Shown here: piece after piece, positions 23,600 through 34,175 of the stretch
How positions within the stretch are numbered: the stretch's first letter is position 1
How the letters are laid out: each line of letters opens with the position of its first letter
Assembly: GCA_013368325.1 (NCBI GenBank)
Contig: JAACJK010000164.1
Span: 1,364,001 to 1,428,000 of the forward strand
DNA: 64,000 bases
DNA from: Ephemerocybe angulata
Taxonomy: Eukaryota > Basidiomycota > Agaricomycetes > Agaricales > Psathyrellaceae
Reading direction: 5' to 3'
Made by a program: the position numbers and the translations under genes
Notes under the pieces: generated by a model
Told to the model about the DNA's origin: nothing
Seen by the model: the letters and a program-made list of their open reading frames with translations, nothing else
The model's database searches: none

Positions 23600-25427
23600 A
23601 TGCCTCGAGAAATCGTCACCGTTCAGCTGGGCCAATGCGGAAACCAAAGTGTGTATGTTGACCGTTATGCGTCCGGGGCCGTGTATCTGAACCCGTCGCA
23701 GTGGGGTCCGTGTTCTGGCAGCGCTTGTGTGCAGAGCACGGCATCAACAACGAGGGCATCCTCGAAGAATGGGCGACGGAAGGAGGCGATCGCAAGGACG
23801 TGTTCTTCTACCAAGCAGATGACGAGCACTATATTCCACGCGCCATCCTTTGCGATCTCGAACCTCGAGTAATATACGCCCTTTATCGCGTCGGTACTTC
23901 GTAGCTGAACCGGAAACCCAGGTCATCAACAACATTCTAACCTCGCCATATGCCAACCTCTACAACCCTGAAAACATCTTTGTCTCGAAAGACGGTGGCG
24001 GGGCGGGAAACAACTGGGCACAGGGATACTCTGCCGGAGAGCGGATATATGAAGAGGTCATGGAGATGATCGACCGGGAGGCGGAGGGCAGCGATTCGCT
24101 CGAGGTCCGTCGCGGGCTATGCTATGACATATTTTAACGCTTATCGCGCACAGGGATTCATGGTTATGCACTCAATAGCTGGCGGAACGGGATCAGGGCT
24201 TGGATCGTTCATGCTCGAGCGTCTGAATGACAAGTTCCCGAAAAAGCTGATTCAGACGTACAGCGTCTTCCCCAATGCATCGGAAGGCGATGTCGTCGTG
24301 CAGCCGTACAACTCGATGCTCGCGTTGAAACGGCTTGTGAACCACGCCGACTCGGTTGTTGTGCTCGATAACGGTGCCCTTGCGCGTATATCCGCTGATC
24401 GTCTGCACGTCCAGACCCCGAGCTTCGACCAGACGAATCAACTTGTGAGTTTGAAGAATGGCGCACTCTACCAAAAAGGAAACTGACCGATTTCTAGGTT
24501 GCGACAGTCATGGCCGCCAGTACGCAGACGCTGCGGTACCCAGGGTACATGAACAACGACCTCGTTGGCATCCTGGCATCGCTTATCCCCACCCCCCGAT
24601 GCCACTTCCTCATGACTTCTTACACCCCTTTCACGAGTGACCAGATTGACAAGGTAAGAGATTCCTTCTACGGAGATGCCGCAGCTTGACGACAACCAAT
24701 ACACACAGGCAAAACCCATCCGACGAACAACAGTTCTCGATGTTATGCGTCGTCTGCTGCAGCCAAAGAACCGGATGGTTCTGACAACCCCTAGTAAAAC
24801 AGCCTGCTACATCTCCATCCTGAATGTGATTCAAGGCGAAGTCGACCCGACCGACGTAAGCTGTGCCTTTCGCTGTGTAATTTGCCATCTCAACTCTCTC
24901 AGGTTCATCAATCCCTACTGCGTATCAGAGAGCGTCAACTGGCGAACTTCATCCCCTGGGGACCGGCGTCTATCCAGGTTGCCTTGACGAGAAGGTCGCC
25001 GTATGTCGCTACAAATCACCGCGTCAGCGGCCTCATGCTGGCCAACCACACGAGCGTAGCATCGGTACGTACCCACCTGTCTCCGCAGTTGGGCGACACT
25101 GACACCCTTTCCAGCTGTTCAAGCGAATGCTTGATCAATATGACAGGTTGAAGCGTCGGAATGCCTTTATGGACCAGTACAAGAAGGAGAAGATCTTTGA
25201 GAACAGCCTGGACGAGTTCGACGATGCCCGGTAGGAGCTATCTGCTTGTTCCGCGTCTAATTGTGGACTGACACGGACCTAGCGCAACGTGCGATGAACT
25301 CTTGAAAGAGTACAAAGCTTGCGAAAGCCCTGATTATATTTCTTTTGTGAGTCGTGTCACCATGAGGCCGTCTTAACCCAGCTGACGTGCTTCTGCAAAG
25401 GGCGAACCTGATTCAGAACAAACATGA
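23600..25427 (+). CDS. tubG: Gamma-tubulin
   Basis: Microtubule nucleator at the spindle pole body, part of the gamma-tubulin complex. Exon 1 codes [16 protein letters not shown] and splits a codon; the next exon supplies [14 protein letters not shown]. Then [20 protein letters not shown] and ILCDLEPR joined to [32 protein letters not shown], and the GTP-binding motif [13 protein letters not shown], in which gamma-tubulins have this form. Further matches are [35 protein letters not shown] and [16 protein letters not shown]. The last intron joins YISF to GEPDSEQT and the stop at 25427. About 450 residues, normal length. Several introns are under 60 nt. No missing GTP-contact residue was seen. 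Confidence 0.96.
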
Positions 25428-25639
25428 TAACCGCATCCCTTACCCGTACATCTTCGTATATTTTTTGCTTCCCGTGCTTCTGTCTTCCGTAGCCTTCCAT
25501 GTAACATCACCGCTTCTCGATTTATTAACAAGGGTATTGAGAAGCCTATAAAACACATCTGAATGGTATGTCATCTACGAAGCAAAATGGTACAAATTAT
25601 AGTTGTACAAGGAGGGATCAACCAAGAAGCACTCTAGAT

Positions 25640-26370
25640 TTAAGTCTTCTTGGGACCCTCCAGCTTCTTCCCAATGTCGCTGCCTAGCAGATCCGTCAGA
25701 AGGTGCACGATGATAAGCGAGGCCAGTGAGATACGCACCGCGAAGTTTGACACCGAGGGCGCGCTCGAGCTTGCTCAGGATCTGGGGATTGGGGATAGCC
25801 TTGCCCGACTCGTAGTCCTGAAGAACGGAGGGCTTCTCGTTGATGCGCTGAGCAAGGTCCTTCTGCGAAAGTTGCTTATCCTGACGGCCATTCTGGATAG
25901 CCTGCGCGGAAGGTCAGGGAACGTTCTAGAAAGATACGGGGCGGGTGCTTACGCGGCCGACGGAGGGCGCAATCTTGGGGGGAGGGGCGACTTCGTTTTC
26001 ACGGTCGAGCTTGGCTATGCGCTGGTGGTCGGTGCCTAGAGGAATAGAAAGCTTGAGCCACGAGGACGAGCTAATTGTCGGGCGGAAATGACGTACCGAC
26101 GTGGGCCTTGTTCGAGCCACTGGCGATCTTCTTGTCGGTGGCGACTACTGAGCCTGTACGGCGGGCCTGGGGAAGAGGGTCAGCCGGAGAATGGGATGGG
26201 TGCAGCGCCCATTGCGACGTACAGCTGTGAAGGGGTTCGGTTAGTGATAACTCGAGGATAAAATGAGGCCGGGAGGGCTTACCATTGAGGTCCGAGTCCT
26301 TCTTGGTGACCTTTGCGGTCTGGCGCTTGAAGCCGATAACGGTCTTGGAGTCCCAGTCTTGATCAGCCAT
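25640..26370 (-). CDS. MBF1: Multiprotein-bridging factor 1
   Basis: A coactivator of about 150 residues that links TBP to bZIP activators and also guards the reading frame at collided ribosomes. N-terminal [20 protein letters not shown] joins, after a short exon, to [20 protein letters not shown], then [20 protein letters not shown], then the helix-turn-helix with [20 protein letters not shown] and [20 protein letters not shown]. The last exon reads [14 protein letters not shown] and stops at 25640. The order and spacing match the MBF1 domain followed by a cro-type HTH; all parts are present in at least five exons. A TATA-like element (26443-26449) lies 73 bases upstream of the start. The ATG at 26370 matches the conserved amino terminus, so the start is firm. 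Confidence 0.94.
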
Positions 26371-26442
26371 TGTTGGAGAGAAATAAGCAGGGGTGTAGGT
26401 GGTGGAAGAGAGAAAGTGATGAACAGCCTCTTGCGCCGGTGA

Positions 26443-26449
26443 TTTATAG
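26443..26449 (-). promoter_or_regulatory. TATA box for MBF1
   Basis: CTATAAA on the minus strand, 73 bases upstream of the MBF1 ATG. Position and sequence fit a core promoter. Confidence 0.55.
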
Positions 26450-26668
26450 AATTTGACCGTGACGGCGCGTGACACCGTCTGACTCGATGGTGGTGTGTTC
26501 CGTGCACATCGTTGACGCGCTTCCGACCGACGATGGCGATGAGCAGCTGCATCTGCTCACCGTCTGGACCTGCTTTGCTCATCGTCCTCAAGGTACGGTC
26601 TAGACGGAGAGAGTTATCACGTGTAGCCATGGCGACTTCTTGTTGCGACGGACAATGATCGCCCGCTT

Positions 26669-26674
26669 TATATA
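26669..26674 (+). promoter_or_regulatory. TATA box for the tetraspanin gene
   Basis: TATATA in a GC-rich setting about 370 bases upstream of the ATG at 27039. The distance is explained if transcription starts near 26700 and the 5' leader carries an intron. Confidence 0.5.
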
Positions 26675-26749
26675 GGACCTGCAGCCAGTTTGACCAGCGT
26701 TTCTCGGTCTTCCCGTTCCTGTTTTCTCTTCGTGTCCCAACAGTTTCTG

Positions 26750-26824
26750 GTACGTACAGCCCTTTTCCGGATTCACTGCGCACTTTGCTGATCGTCATTC
26801 GTTCTTTCTTTCTTTCCACTACAG
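26750..26824 (+). other. Probable 5' UTR intron of the tetraspanin gene
   Basis: A GTACGT donor at 26750 and a CTACAG acceptor at 26824 after a pyrimidine-rich run, with a CTGAT branch-like element between. 75 nt, typical of introns in this window. Confidence 0.45.
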
Positions 26825-27038
26825 CGCTAGCCCGCAGGACGTTGACCGTCCATTCATTTTATTCCTCCGCCTTCTTTGTGTTCCAATTTCTTTCTATCTT
26901 CCTTTGACAGGGAGGAGCTTTGTTTCGGTACCATACACCCCTCTGCCATTTGTGAGTCCTACACCCCCGGCACTCCCCACCAGCACGCCCCTGAACAACC
27001 CCACAGTTTTCTACCCACTTGCAAACTAGCTATCCAAG

Positions 27039-28011
27039 ATGGTTTCCAAAGCTCTTATGGCCTCCTGGGCCGCTCTCGACGTCCTTCTCCTCGCTGCAGG
27101 CGTTGTCTCTCTCGTTCTTTCCATCGTGTGGCGGGCGCCCAACATCCTGATGAACATGGTTCTGTCCGACGCCGACCTGACAGGTGAGCCCCCATTGCAC
27201 CGTATAGCTTTGGACTTTGGAACCTGACGCTTGCATCCCAGCCGGGACTATCCTTGGAATCGCACTTCTTATTACCTTCGTCATCTCGGTCACCGCCATC
27301 ATTCAGCGCAACCATGTCACCATGCCCCTGGTGATACTCAACTATGTGCTCGTGGCCGACGCAATTGGAGTCGTGATTATTGGAACCTTCGTCTGGTTCT
27401 ACACTCTCAGGGAGAGAGCGAACTTTCACGATATGTGGCGATTGGCAACGCGGGACGAGAGGATATCGTTGCAAGACCAAGTGAGTAACCAACAGACTCG
27501 CTGCCGTCCGGCTTGGCTTATCGGCTTCTGCAGTTCCGCTGCTGCGGCTACTTCAATGGCACAGATCTTGCGGAAGTGGGAGGCTCGTTCTGCACAAGCC
27601 TCGAAGTTATTGCTGCTCTTCCCAAGGACGAGCTGGAGACAAACTTCTGCGTAAAACCCATTACAGGATTCGCGGATTCGACCTTAAACAACATCTTCAC
27701 GTACGTCTGCGCCTTCCATCTTTGTTCCGACATAATACTGATGACTTCACGACAGTACTGTACGTTTATCAGTGCAAAGACATTGATGACACCTTGGGCT
27801 AACCACAACGATAGGTCTATGGTTTCATGGCCATTATTTTGTGTTTGCTTCTCGCTACCCTCTGTGTCATCAAGAAGGTGAGTCCGGAATAGCCACATCC
27901 GCGCTTTATAACAAAACGCAGTTCACTGATGCAACAATCACTCGTCAGAGAAACGAAACCGAGCGTTTCAAGAGGATAGACGCAAAGCGCGGTGGCCGTG
28001 GGTTTGTGTAA
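27039..28011 (+). CDS. Tetraspanin, Tsp2-like
   Basis: Four-helix membrane scaffold protein, about 230 residues. Start MVSKALMASWAALDVLLLAA (helix 1), then AGTILGIALLITFVISVTAI (helix 2), NYVLVADAIGVVIIGTFVWF (helix 3), then the large outer loop with RCCGYFNG, which is the tetraspanin CCG motif, further cysteines at GSFC and NFC, and the last helix GFMAIILCLLLATLCVIKK, ending RIDAKRGGRGFV. The CCG motif with later cysteines defines the family; basidiomycete genomes carry a Tsp2 class with this pattern and I think it belongs there. A role in hyphal polarity or membrane organisation is inferred from tetraspanins in other fungi. The gene has at least five exons and ends at 28011. Confidence 0.88.
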
Positions 28012-28376
28012 TAGGCCTTGCCGACACACCTTCGCATCGGTTGGTCTTAGGCTGGCCTGGATTCTCGCTCCCTTTAAAACAGCGGCCATGCACACTCCCC
28101 CCTTCTCTGCACTTCTTTTCTTTTCCGGGTTTTGTTGTTCTCTCCTGTCACTGGCTAGCTTTCGCTTTCTTGTTGTCCCGCCCCCCTTCTTCCACACCAT
28201 CAGAGCGTAGACGAAATCGTTCCAGGTTGGAAATGCCCGCTTTCTGGGCAATATCTTCTTTGCTAGTACCCTCCTTTTGTACATTAACAACCACTCACAC
28301 GTCGAATTACAGGAGCGTCTTGACGACCGACCGACTGCGTGCATACGGTTACTTCGTAGGGTCCACAGCCTGATAC
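28012..28376. other. Intergenic stretch between convergent genes
   Basis: 365 bases between the tetraspanin and BMT2 stop codons; presumably two 3' UTRs. No gene or structured element is seen. Confidence 0.55.
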
Positions 28377-29397
28377 CTATGCATCGGCAAGCAGCACGGC
28401 AAAGTTATTTCTGCTCGGCCCCGCACGGAGTTCCCGCTTCTTGGAGAAAAGAGTGCCATCCTGTGCAGGGGAAGGTTCCTCCTTTTGATAGAGGTAATAG
28501 ACCATTTTGCCCCCTTCTCGCCATTTCTCCTTAAGCTGCTTGAAGCCTATGATTGACATTATAGCTTTGAAGTGTTCAATTGTGAGGTAGCGTGAGTTTG
28601 TGACGCATGGGAGAGGCAACTGCAACCAGTTCTTGTCAGTTCCCTTCTCCACCCTTCAATCCTTGGGACGTACTGCGATGAAGAGGTGGCCGTCCTGCAC
28701 CATCATAGAGTGTGCCATGCGCAGCATACGCCCTGAGCATAGTAGGTAAACGAGTCTCGAAGGACCTGAAGACGTTAACTACCTCGATCTTTGGGCTCCG
28801 GTACAAAGTTGAGCACCAGGCTTAGACTGATAGCGGACCACTTCTCCTGGTTGGTCAGAGGGTCGAGTAGGAAGAAGTCCTGCTGCAGGATAGCGGGATG
28901 CCTCGAGTTGAGATCGATAGGTCGACAGTCAATCCACGAGGAGCACGACTGGTAGTTGTCTGGTAGGAGTGCCCCGACTTCGAGCATCCTAGCAATATGT
29001 CAGGGACAAAAGCCGGGAATTTGTTCGACTCCTTTGAGAGCCAAAGAGCGAAAGCGTACTTGAGCTTTCCCTTATCCTCCCTCTTATGCAGACCAAGCTC
29101 TTTCATCCACCCAATGAAAATCTTGTGGCTTCCCCCGCCCCGGTCGTCTTTCTGCCCAGTCGCGGACATATGCTGGTACCTCTCCAGTCCCCCAAGCTCC
29201 TGTATCCGCTGTTGTATCCGATCGAGTTCAGAGGCAGTGGCCGCATCCTTGGTACCACTTCGTCCTAGCTGGGTCTGCCGCTTGAGGAGGACGTGAAATT
29301 CTCGAATTACGGAGCGAGTGACTTCGGGCCTGCTCGAGGTTGCGGCATCGCTGGAAGGTGCGACTATAGGCGTCTTCCGTTTCCGAGCTTTTGGCAT
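28377..29397 (-). CDS. BMT2: 25S rRNA adenine-N1 methyltransferase BMT2
   Basis: Nucleolar methyltransferase expected to make m1A in 25S rRNA. Four exons: MPKARKRKTPIVAPSSDAAT start, then VIREFHVLLKRQTQL and LGGLERYQHMSATGQKDDRG; the intron at about 28990-29059 joins KGKLK to MLEVGALLPDNYQSCSSWID (SAM-binding motif I region and the family-specific WIDCRPIDL); then AISLSLVLNFVPEPKDRG joins RMLRMAHSMMVQDGHLFIAL; the last exon has PLPCVTNSRYLTIEHFKAIM and ends at 28377. An apparent frame break near 28990 disappears with the GTACGC donor at about 29059. The Bmt2 family signature is unusually clear. The tail beyond YYLYQKEEPSPAQDG looks low in conservation. It is divergent from SPT4. Confidence 0.92.
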
Positions 29398-29553
29398 TGC
29401 ATACGCAGGTAAATGTGAGAGAGAAATTAGGGTATGTATCGCATGGTGGGCTGGGTCCAAGCCGCTTGCTGCCCAGTGCTGCCCGTGCGAACTCCGGTCC
29501 CGTTGCCTTTCCTTTTGCAGAACGGGATCACTCCTTGAACCTATACCTCCACA

Positions 29554-30034
29554 ATGGCTACGATCCCATCCCAGGCTCGCTCCAAGCAGCTGCGCGCTTG
29601 CCTTTTGTGCTCTATCATTCAAGTTCCGGCTGACTTTAGAAAGAATGGGTGCCCAAATTGCGAGGAGATTGTCGGTGTATGTTCTACAAGCTTTTATTTG
29701 GTGTTTAGACAGTTGTGCTCACTGGCCTTTTTTTCTGTTGTAGCTGAAGGGCAACCCGGAGAGGATCACCACCTGCACAACGACGTTCTTCGAGGGAGTC
29801 ATCTCGGTCATTGATCCCGACAATAGCTGGGTAGCGAGGTGGCAAAGAACATGTACGCGAGAGGTTCCATCGAGACGGTTGTGTGTGCATTGCTGACGGG
29901 TTCGATTTATAGCGAAGTATGCGAGAGGGATGTATGCTATTAGGGTGAAGGGACGTATACCTGAAGACATTGAGGCCAATTTGGAGGTACGGGGTATCAA
30001 ATACCGACCTCGAGATCAGACAGACCAGGATTGA
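29554..30034 (+). CDS. SPT4: Transcription elongation factor SPT4
   Basis: Small zinc protein that pairs with Spt5 to keep RNA polymerase II processive. Three exons (29554-29676, 29744-29852, 29913-30034) sum to 354 nt, 117 residues, the usual size. The zinc cysteines are visible: LRACLLCSIIQ and NGCPNCEEIVG form the four-Cys site. Then LKGNPERITTCTTTFFEGVI, IDPDNSWVARWQRT, SKYARGMYAIRVKGRIPEDI and a short acidic-basic tail. The start is the only ATG giving the conserved amino end. It shares a 156-base promoter region with BMT2 (29397 and 29554). Confidence 0.95.
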
Positions 30035-30394
30035 ACGGGTTCCTTCGCCCGACCACCCGCGTTTTACTGCCGGCTCTTTCACTCCTCCGCCTCGGCATTC
30101 ACCACCCCCAGACCAGAAACATGCACTGCATTATGGCTTGACATGGCCCCCACTATTAGAGGCTATGTCTAGGCCTAGAAGAAACCTATGCCGAGTTTTG
30201 TCCGCGACAACATGAAATAGCGAACACACGCCATAACCCTCTTGTCCAATCACACTCGCATACGATGGTGTCCCCCTGTATATTTATAATTAGATTAGCG
30301 GCCCACGGCCATCATCACTGTACCATATCTCTCTCTCCCGGTGACCACCATTGACCACATTCCTCTTTTGATCCCGACCTTCTTCCAAGGTACA
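30035..30394. promoter_or_regulatory. SPT4 3' end and promoter of the nucleotidase-like gene
   Basis: 360 bases. A TATA-like run TATTTATA at 30281-30288 lies about 107 bases upstream of the ATG at 30395, and a CCAAT element at 30246-30250 lies just before it. No gene is seen. Confidence 0.55.
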
Positions 30395-33066
30395 ATGGCG
30401 AGCGAAACGACGCATCTCTCCCTGCTTCATTTCAACGACGTCTACCGTGTCACGCCGCAGAAGATCAGTCCTTCATCGCCCGACACGTTCGATGTGACCC
30501 AGTTTGCGTGGATCGTGAATGATTTGAGGAGTCGATGGCCCAAGAGTGAGGAGGGGAGGCCAGATGGGCTGTTGTTGTTCTCTGGGGACGTGTTCTCGCC
30601 GTCGGTTGAGAGCTCGGTGACTAGAGGGAGCCATATGGTGAGAGTTCGAGCGCGATCTGCGTGTGCGGCCCCTGGTGATCTTACCCCGCGTTCTGTGCTA
30701 GGTCCCAGTGCTTAATGAGTTGGGGATCGATGTTACTGTAACAGGTGCGGCTGTTGGCGATTCAGACTCGTGGCACATGCAATATACCTGACCACCTCCG
30801 ACCATCTAGGCAATCATGACTTTGACTTCGGTTCGTCGTCGGTCACGGTAGATTGGAGTGATATCCGTCGAGTTAACATGACTTGTGCAGGATACCCACA
30901 TTTAACCACCTTGCTGGCTGATGTGAATTTCGTATGTCGTTGAGCGTCCCGCCCAGGAAACCGTGCTAACCGTCACGTCTCTACTTTGACTCTACAGCCA
31001 TGGGTTCTCAGCAATATCGTTGACACTACAACTGGCGCCGTACCCAAAGGTTTGAAGGAGTTCAAAGTGTTCGAGCGAGCTGGCACGAGGATTGGGGTTA
31101 TCGGTATCGTCGAGCCGTGAGCGTTCATCCAACTTCACACTTCATTGGATCCTAACCAGTGGGCTGTAGCGATTGGATTGCAACCGTCGCGTCGTGGCCC
31201 CCCGAGTTCAAGTACAAATCCATGAAGGACACCAGCATCGACTTGTCCAAGCGCCTCAGAGATCCTGAGGGAGAGCACAAATGTGACATCATCATCGCGC
31301 TTACCCACTCCCGGTGCGTATAGATGCTGTTTGTGCATCAACCAATCGCTGACCCCTCATTAGTATCCCGAATGTGTGTGATCCACTTAGGCGCCCGGCG
31401 TCTACGCAGCTCCTTGAAAATACTGGCTAACGTATGGTTGCGTTTAGGATATCACTCTCGCAAAGGAGCTCTTGGCCTTCACCCCCTCCCACCAGAAGAA
31501 TAATCCCATCGAAGGTGCCCATGGTGTAGACATCCTCTTTGGCGGCCACGACCATCTGTACTATGCCGGCAAGGGTGTGGACCACTGGGAGAACTTTGAC
31601 CCTAGTCAGCCTATGCTCGGCGCGGAGGGGGACGTGGGCGATGTGTTAGTTGTGAAGAGCGGCTCTGATTTTAAGGACCTCAGCGAGATCCAGCTGACGC
31701 TTCGCGGTACAGAGCCTGGGAGTGTCAGGAGGAAGGTTATCAGTGAAATACGAGGTGGGTGGATACCTCTATGATGTGAGCATCTACTGAAACTGTTGGA
31801 TGGAGGTGTGCGACATACTACCAAAGCGGACACCCCGAAAAACGAGAAGATGGTTGAGCTTCTGAAGAAGCTCCTTTCGTCGGTTGGAGACACGCTCAAG
31901 GCGCCAGTCTGCAAGACATCCGTGATGCTTGACCTCCGGTCAACTCATATCCGGACTACAGAGGTACGCGGCTGTGTAAACGGGGCGACCCCATACTCAT
32001 GAATTGCAGTCAGTTGCCGGGAACCTGTTCGCCGATATCGTAAGGCACGCATACGATGATACCCTGTCTATGAATGGACATGATGGCTCGGACGGTGTTC
32101 TCATTTGTGCTGGAACCCTTCGTGGAGACTCTACTTATGGCCCGGGTACGTCGGCTTCTAGTGTCCCTAGTTTACCCTTCTACTCACATATCTCCGGAAG
32201 GTTTGATAACTATTGGCGATATCCTTGAAATTTTGCCATTCGAAGACCCCTTGATCGTCATCGAGGCGGACGGAGAAACGCTCTGGGGCGCTCTGGAGGG
32301 GGGGTTGAGCAAGTGGCCAGCTCAAGAAGGGTTCGTTGACTGGATCCACCGGGGCGAAAATAGATACTGATTGTCTTCCCTGCAGGCGCTTCCCAGTTAT
32401 ATCTGGTATGAAGGTCACTTGGGACTCTCGGAAGGCTCCTGGCGAGCGGGTTACTGGTGTCTGGATGATTCGTGAGGCCGACGACGCTGATGCCGTGTTC
32501 TTGGAGCCAGTGAAAAGAGAAAAAGGTGACCAGAAGTACACTCTTGTAACGAGAGAGTATATGGCAGATGGGCATGACGGGTTCTTGCCGTTGAAGGGTT
32601 GCCACCGCCTTGTCGACGAGGAGTGCGGCACTATGATGAGCTCCATCGTTCGAAAGTACTTCCTTGGTGCGTTTGGCCCTCAAAGGTCGCCCGATTTACT
32701 CCCTCACACGTTGATACTCCAGGCTCCCAATTCGTGAAAAAGATGATCAGGCTCAAGGCAGACAACGAAGAATTCGGCCCTAAGGTTCAAGCGGCGATTG
32801 CTTACGAGAAAGGACAGAGCAAGGCGAAGACGCTCTGGAAAACGGCACTCGAGAAGGTCATCAAGCAGCAACGGTCGAAATCGCACTATAGGAATCAGCT
32901 GAACGTCTGCTCTGTTCAACACATGAGCTCTGTGGACCCTTTCAATGGACAGAGGGCGCGTCGAGGGGAGCCTTGCGGCTACATAGTGGATAGCGGAGCA
33001 GGGGAAGATCTCATCGTTATCAGCCCAGCGATTGACGGTCGTTTCAAAGACGAGGGAAGAGCATAA
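30395..33066 (+). CDS. 5'-nucleotidase/UshA-like metallophosphoesterase
   Basis: Two-domain nucleotidase, roughly 620-650 residues, in many exons. N-terminal metallophosphatase domain: LLHFNDVYRV (metal Asp), LLFSGDVFSPS (GD), TGNHDFDFG (Asn-His), IIIALTHSR (His), ILFGGHDHLYY (G-H-D-H), all five metal motifs present. C-terminal 5_nucleotid_C domain: SVAGNLFADIVRHAYD, then GDILEILPFEDPLIVI and ETLWGALEGGLSKWP. The last exon codes QFVKKMIRLKADNEEFGP and ends RFKDEGRA at 33066. There is no signal peptide at the ATG used (MASETTHLSLL), so unlike CD73 or UshA it is probably cytosolic; a GTG-initiated extension upstream is not used. A role in nucleotide or UDP-sugar breakdown is inferred from the family. 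Confidence 0.85.
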
Positions 33067-33366
33067 TTTGTAGCGTGACCACTAGTCAAGGGAACAGGGG
33101 GCGCTGATACCGCACTTCTCGAGACTCGTCGAGCGCAACATGGAAGGACATGGGAGATCGAAAATGGACGAAATGTTATCGCTATCGCTATGCTGGGCGC
33201 CTATATTAATATCCATCCGAACTGGGGCTGACCAAATATTGAGCTTATTAGAGCTGTAACTTGTACGACTTCCAACTGGGTATAAGAGAGTGCATATATT
33301 GCCTATGTACTTCGGATAATTCCATGACCTAAGTACTGTGATACGAGCCAACCCGACGAGTCCTCC
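33067..33366. other. Intergenic stretch between convergent genes
   Basis: 300 bases between the nucleotidase and the secreted protein stop codons, presumably 3' UTRs. No gene is seen. Confidence 0.5.
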
Positions 33367-34175
33367 TTAAGCGCTGGACTTCCCAAGTCCACGTAAAATG
33401 GTGAGTTGCTCCTCAGTGAGCCCATCACCATGGTTTGCTAAAACACCCTTCACCAGCTCCAGCTTATCAGCCTTGACTACCCCGGTTTCTCTGTCAGAGA
33501 GGCTCCATATGTCGGCTACGTTCCCTTGCCGAGAGTTAGCGCCCGCCGCCGCCGTTATTTCCAACACAATTTTCCTCGCAATGGGTATTGCTGTTGAGTT
33601 GGCCGAAAGCTTGATGTGGTATACATCTGGGGCCACGGACTTCGTACACTTTGCTTCAGCTGGTATGGCGTCGATGGTTCCGTTCGTGGTGACGTGCACA
33701 GAGTCGAGCGCTTCGTGGCGAGTTGTGCCATAAGGGTGGCAGTACCAGGATGTGGGCGGGTAGCATTTGATCCAATAAAGTCCATAGCCGTTCCTGAAGC
33801 CTCCAGGGGTTCCTTTGCATCCGTCTCCTGAGGTGATGGATGCAGCTTGGCCGCACGTCGAGTCTTGATTCCATGCCATGATAACGTTGTAGTTGGAGGC
33901 GGCCAACCCAGAGATGCTCGCACTGGAATAGTAGTTCTAAAGGTTTCCATTTGAGCGTCTACTATTTGTACGGAGGTTCGTTCTTGCTGACTCACCGCAA
34001 CATTACCAACATGGTCTTTGCAGCACTCTTGCTCGGCAACGTTGGTGCAGATAGGCCCGGGGTTGGTAGTGGGACAATTGCTATCAATGAAGAGCTGTAC
34101 GGTGACAGCGTTGACAACTAGAGGGGCCACACCCAACGCAACGAGCCCCAGAGCAAGATCGAAGGTGCAGAGCAT
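33367..34175 (-). CDS. Secreted cysteine-containing protein of unknown function
   Basis: About 250 residues in two exons. Start MLCTFDLALGLVALGVAPLV is a signal peptide, likely cut after VVNA. The mature part has TVQLFIDSNCPTTNPGPICT, EQECCKDHVGN, then (after an intron placed by VGNVA joined to NYYSSASISG) DSTCGQAASITSGDGCKGTP, GLYWIKCYPPTSWYC, and EAKCTKSVAPDVYHIK. I count about ten cysteines in the mature part, probably paired. The C-terminal third (ELVKGVLANHGDGLTEEQLT) has no cysteines and looks helical. I do not recognise the family; similar secreted proteins occur in mushrooms as hypothetical. A TATA-like element lies 78 bases upstream of the ATG. An extracellular role, for example at the hyphal surface, is only inferred from the signal peptide. 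Confidence 0.75.

Larger units (their letters stand above)
26371..27038. other. Divergent intergenic region between MBF1 and the tetraspanin
   Basis: About 670 bases holding two promoters. There is a TATA-like element for each gene (26443-26449 minus; 26669-26674 plus). A likely 5' UTR intron of the tetraspanin gene lies at 26750-26824. Long open frames on the minus strand here carry no recognisable protein. Confidence 0.55.

Noticed and set aside
28985..29062. Apparent frameshift in BMT2
   Set aside because: A GTACGC donor and a TTGCTAG acceptor remove the break and restore the conserved MLEVGALLPDN segment.
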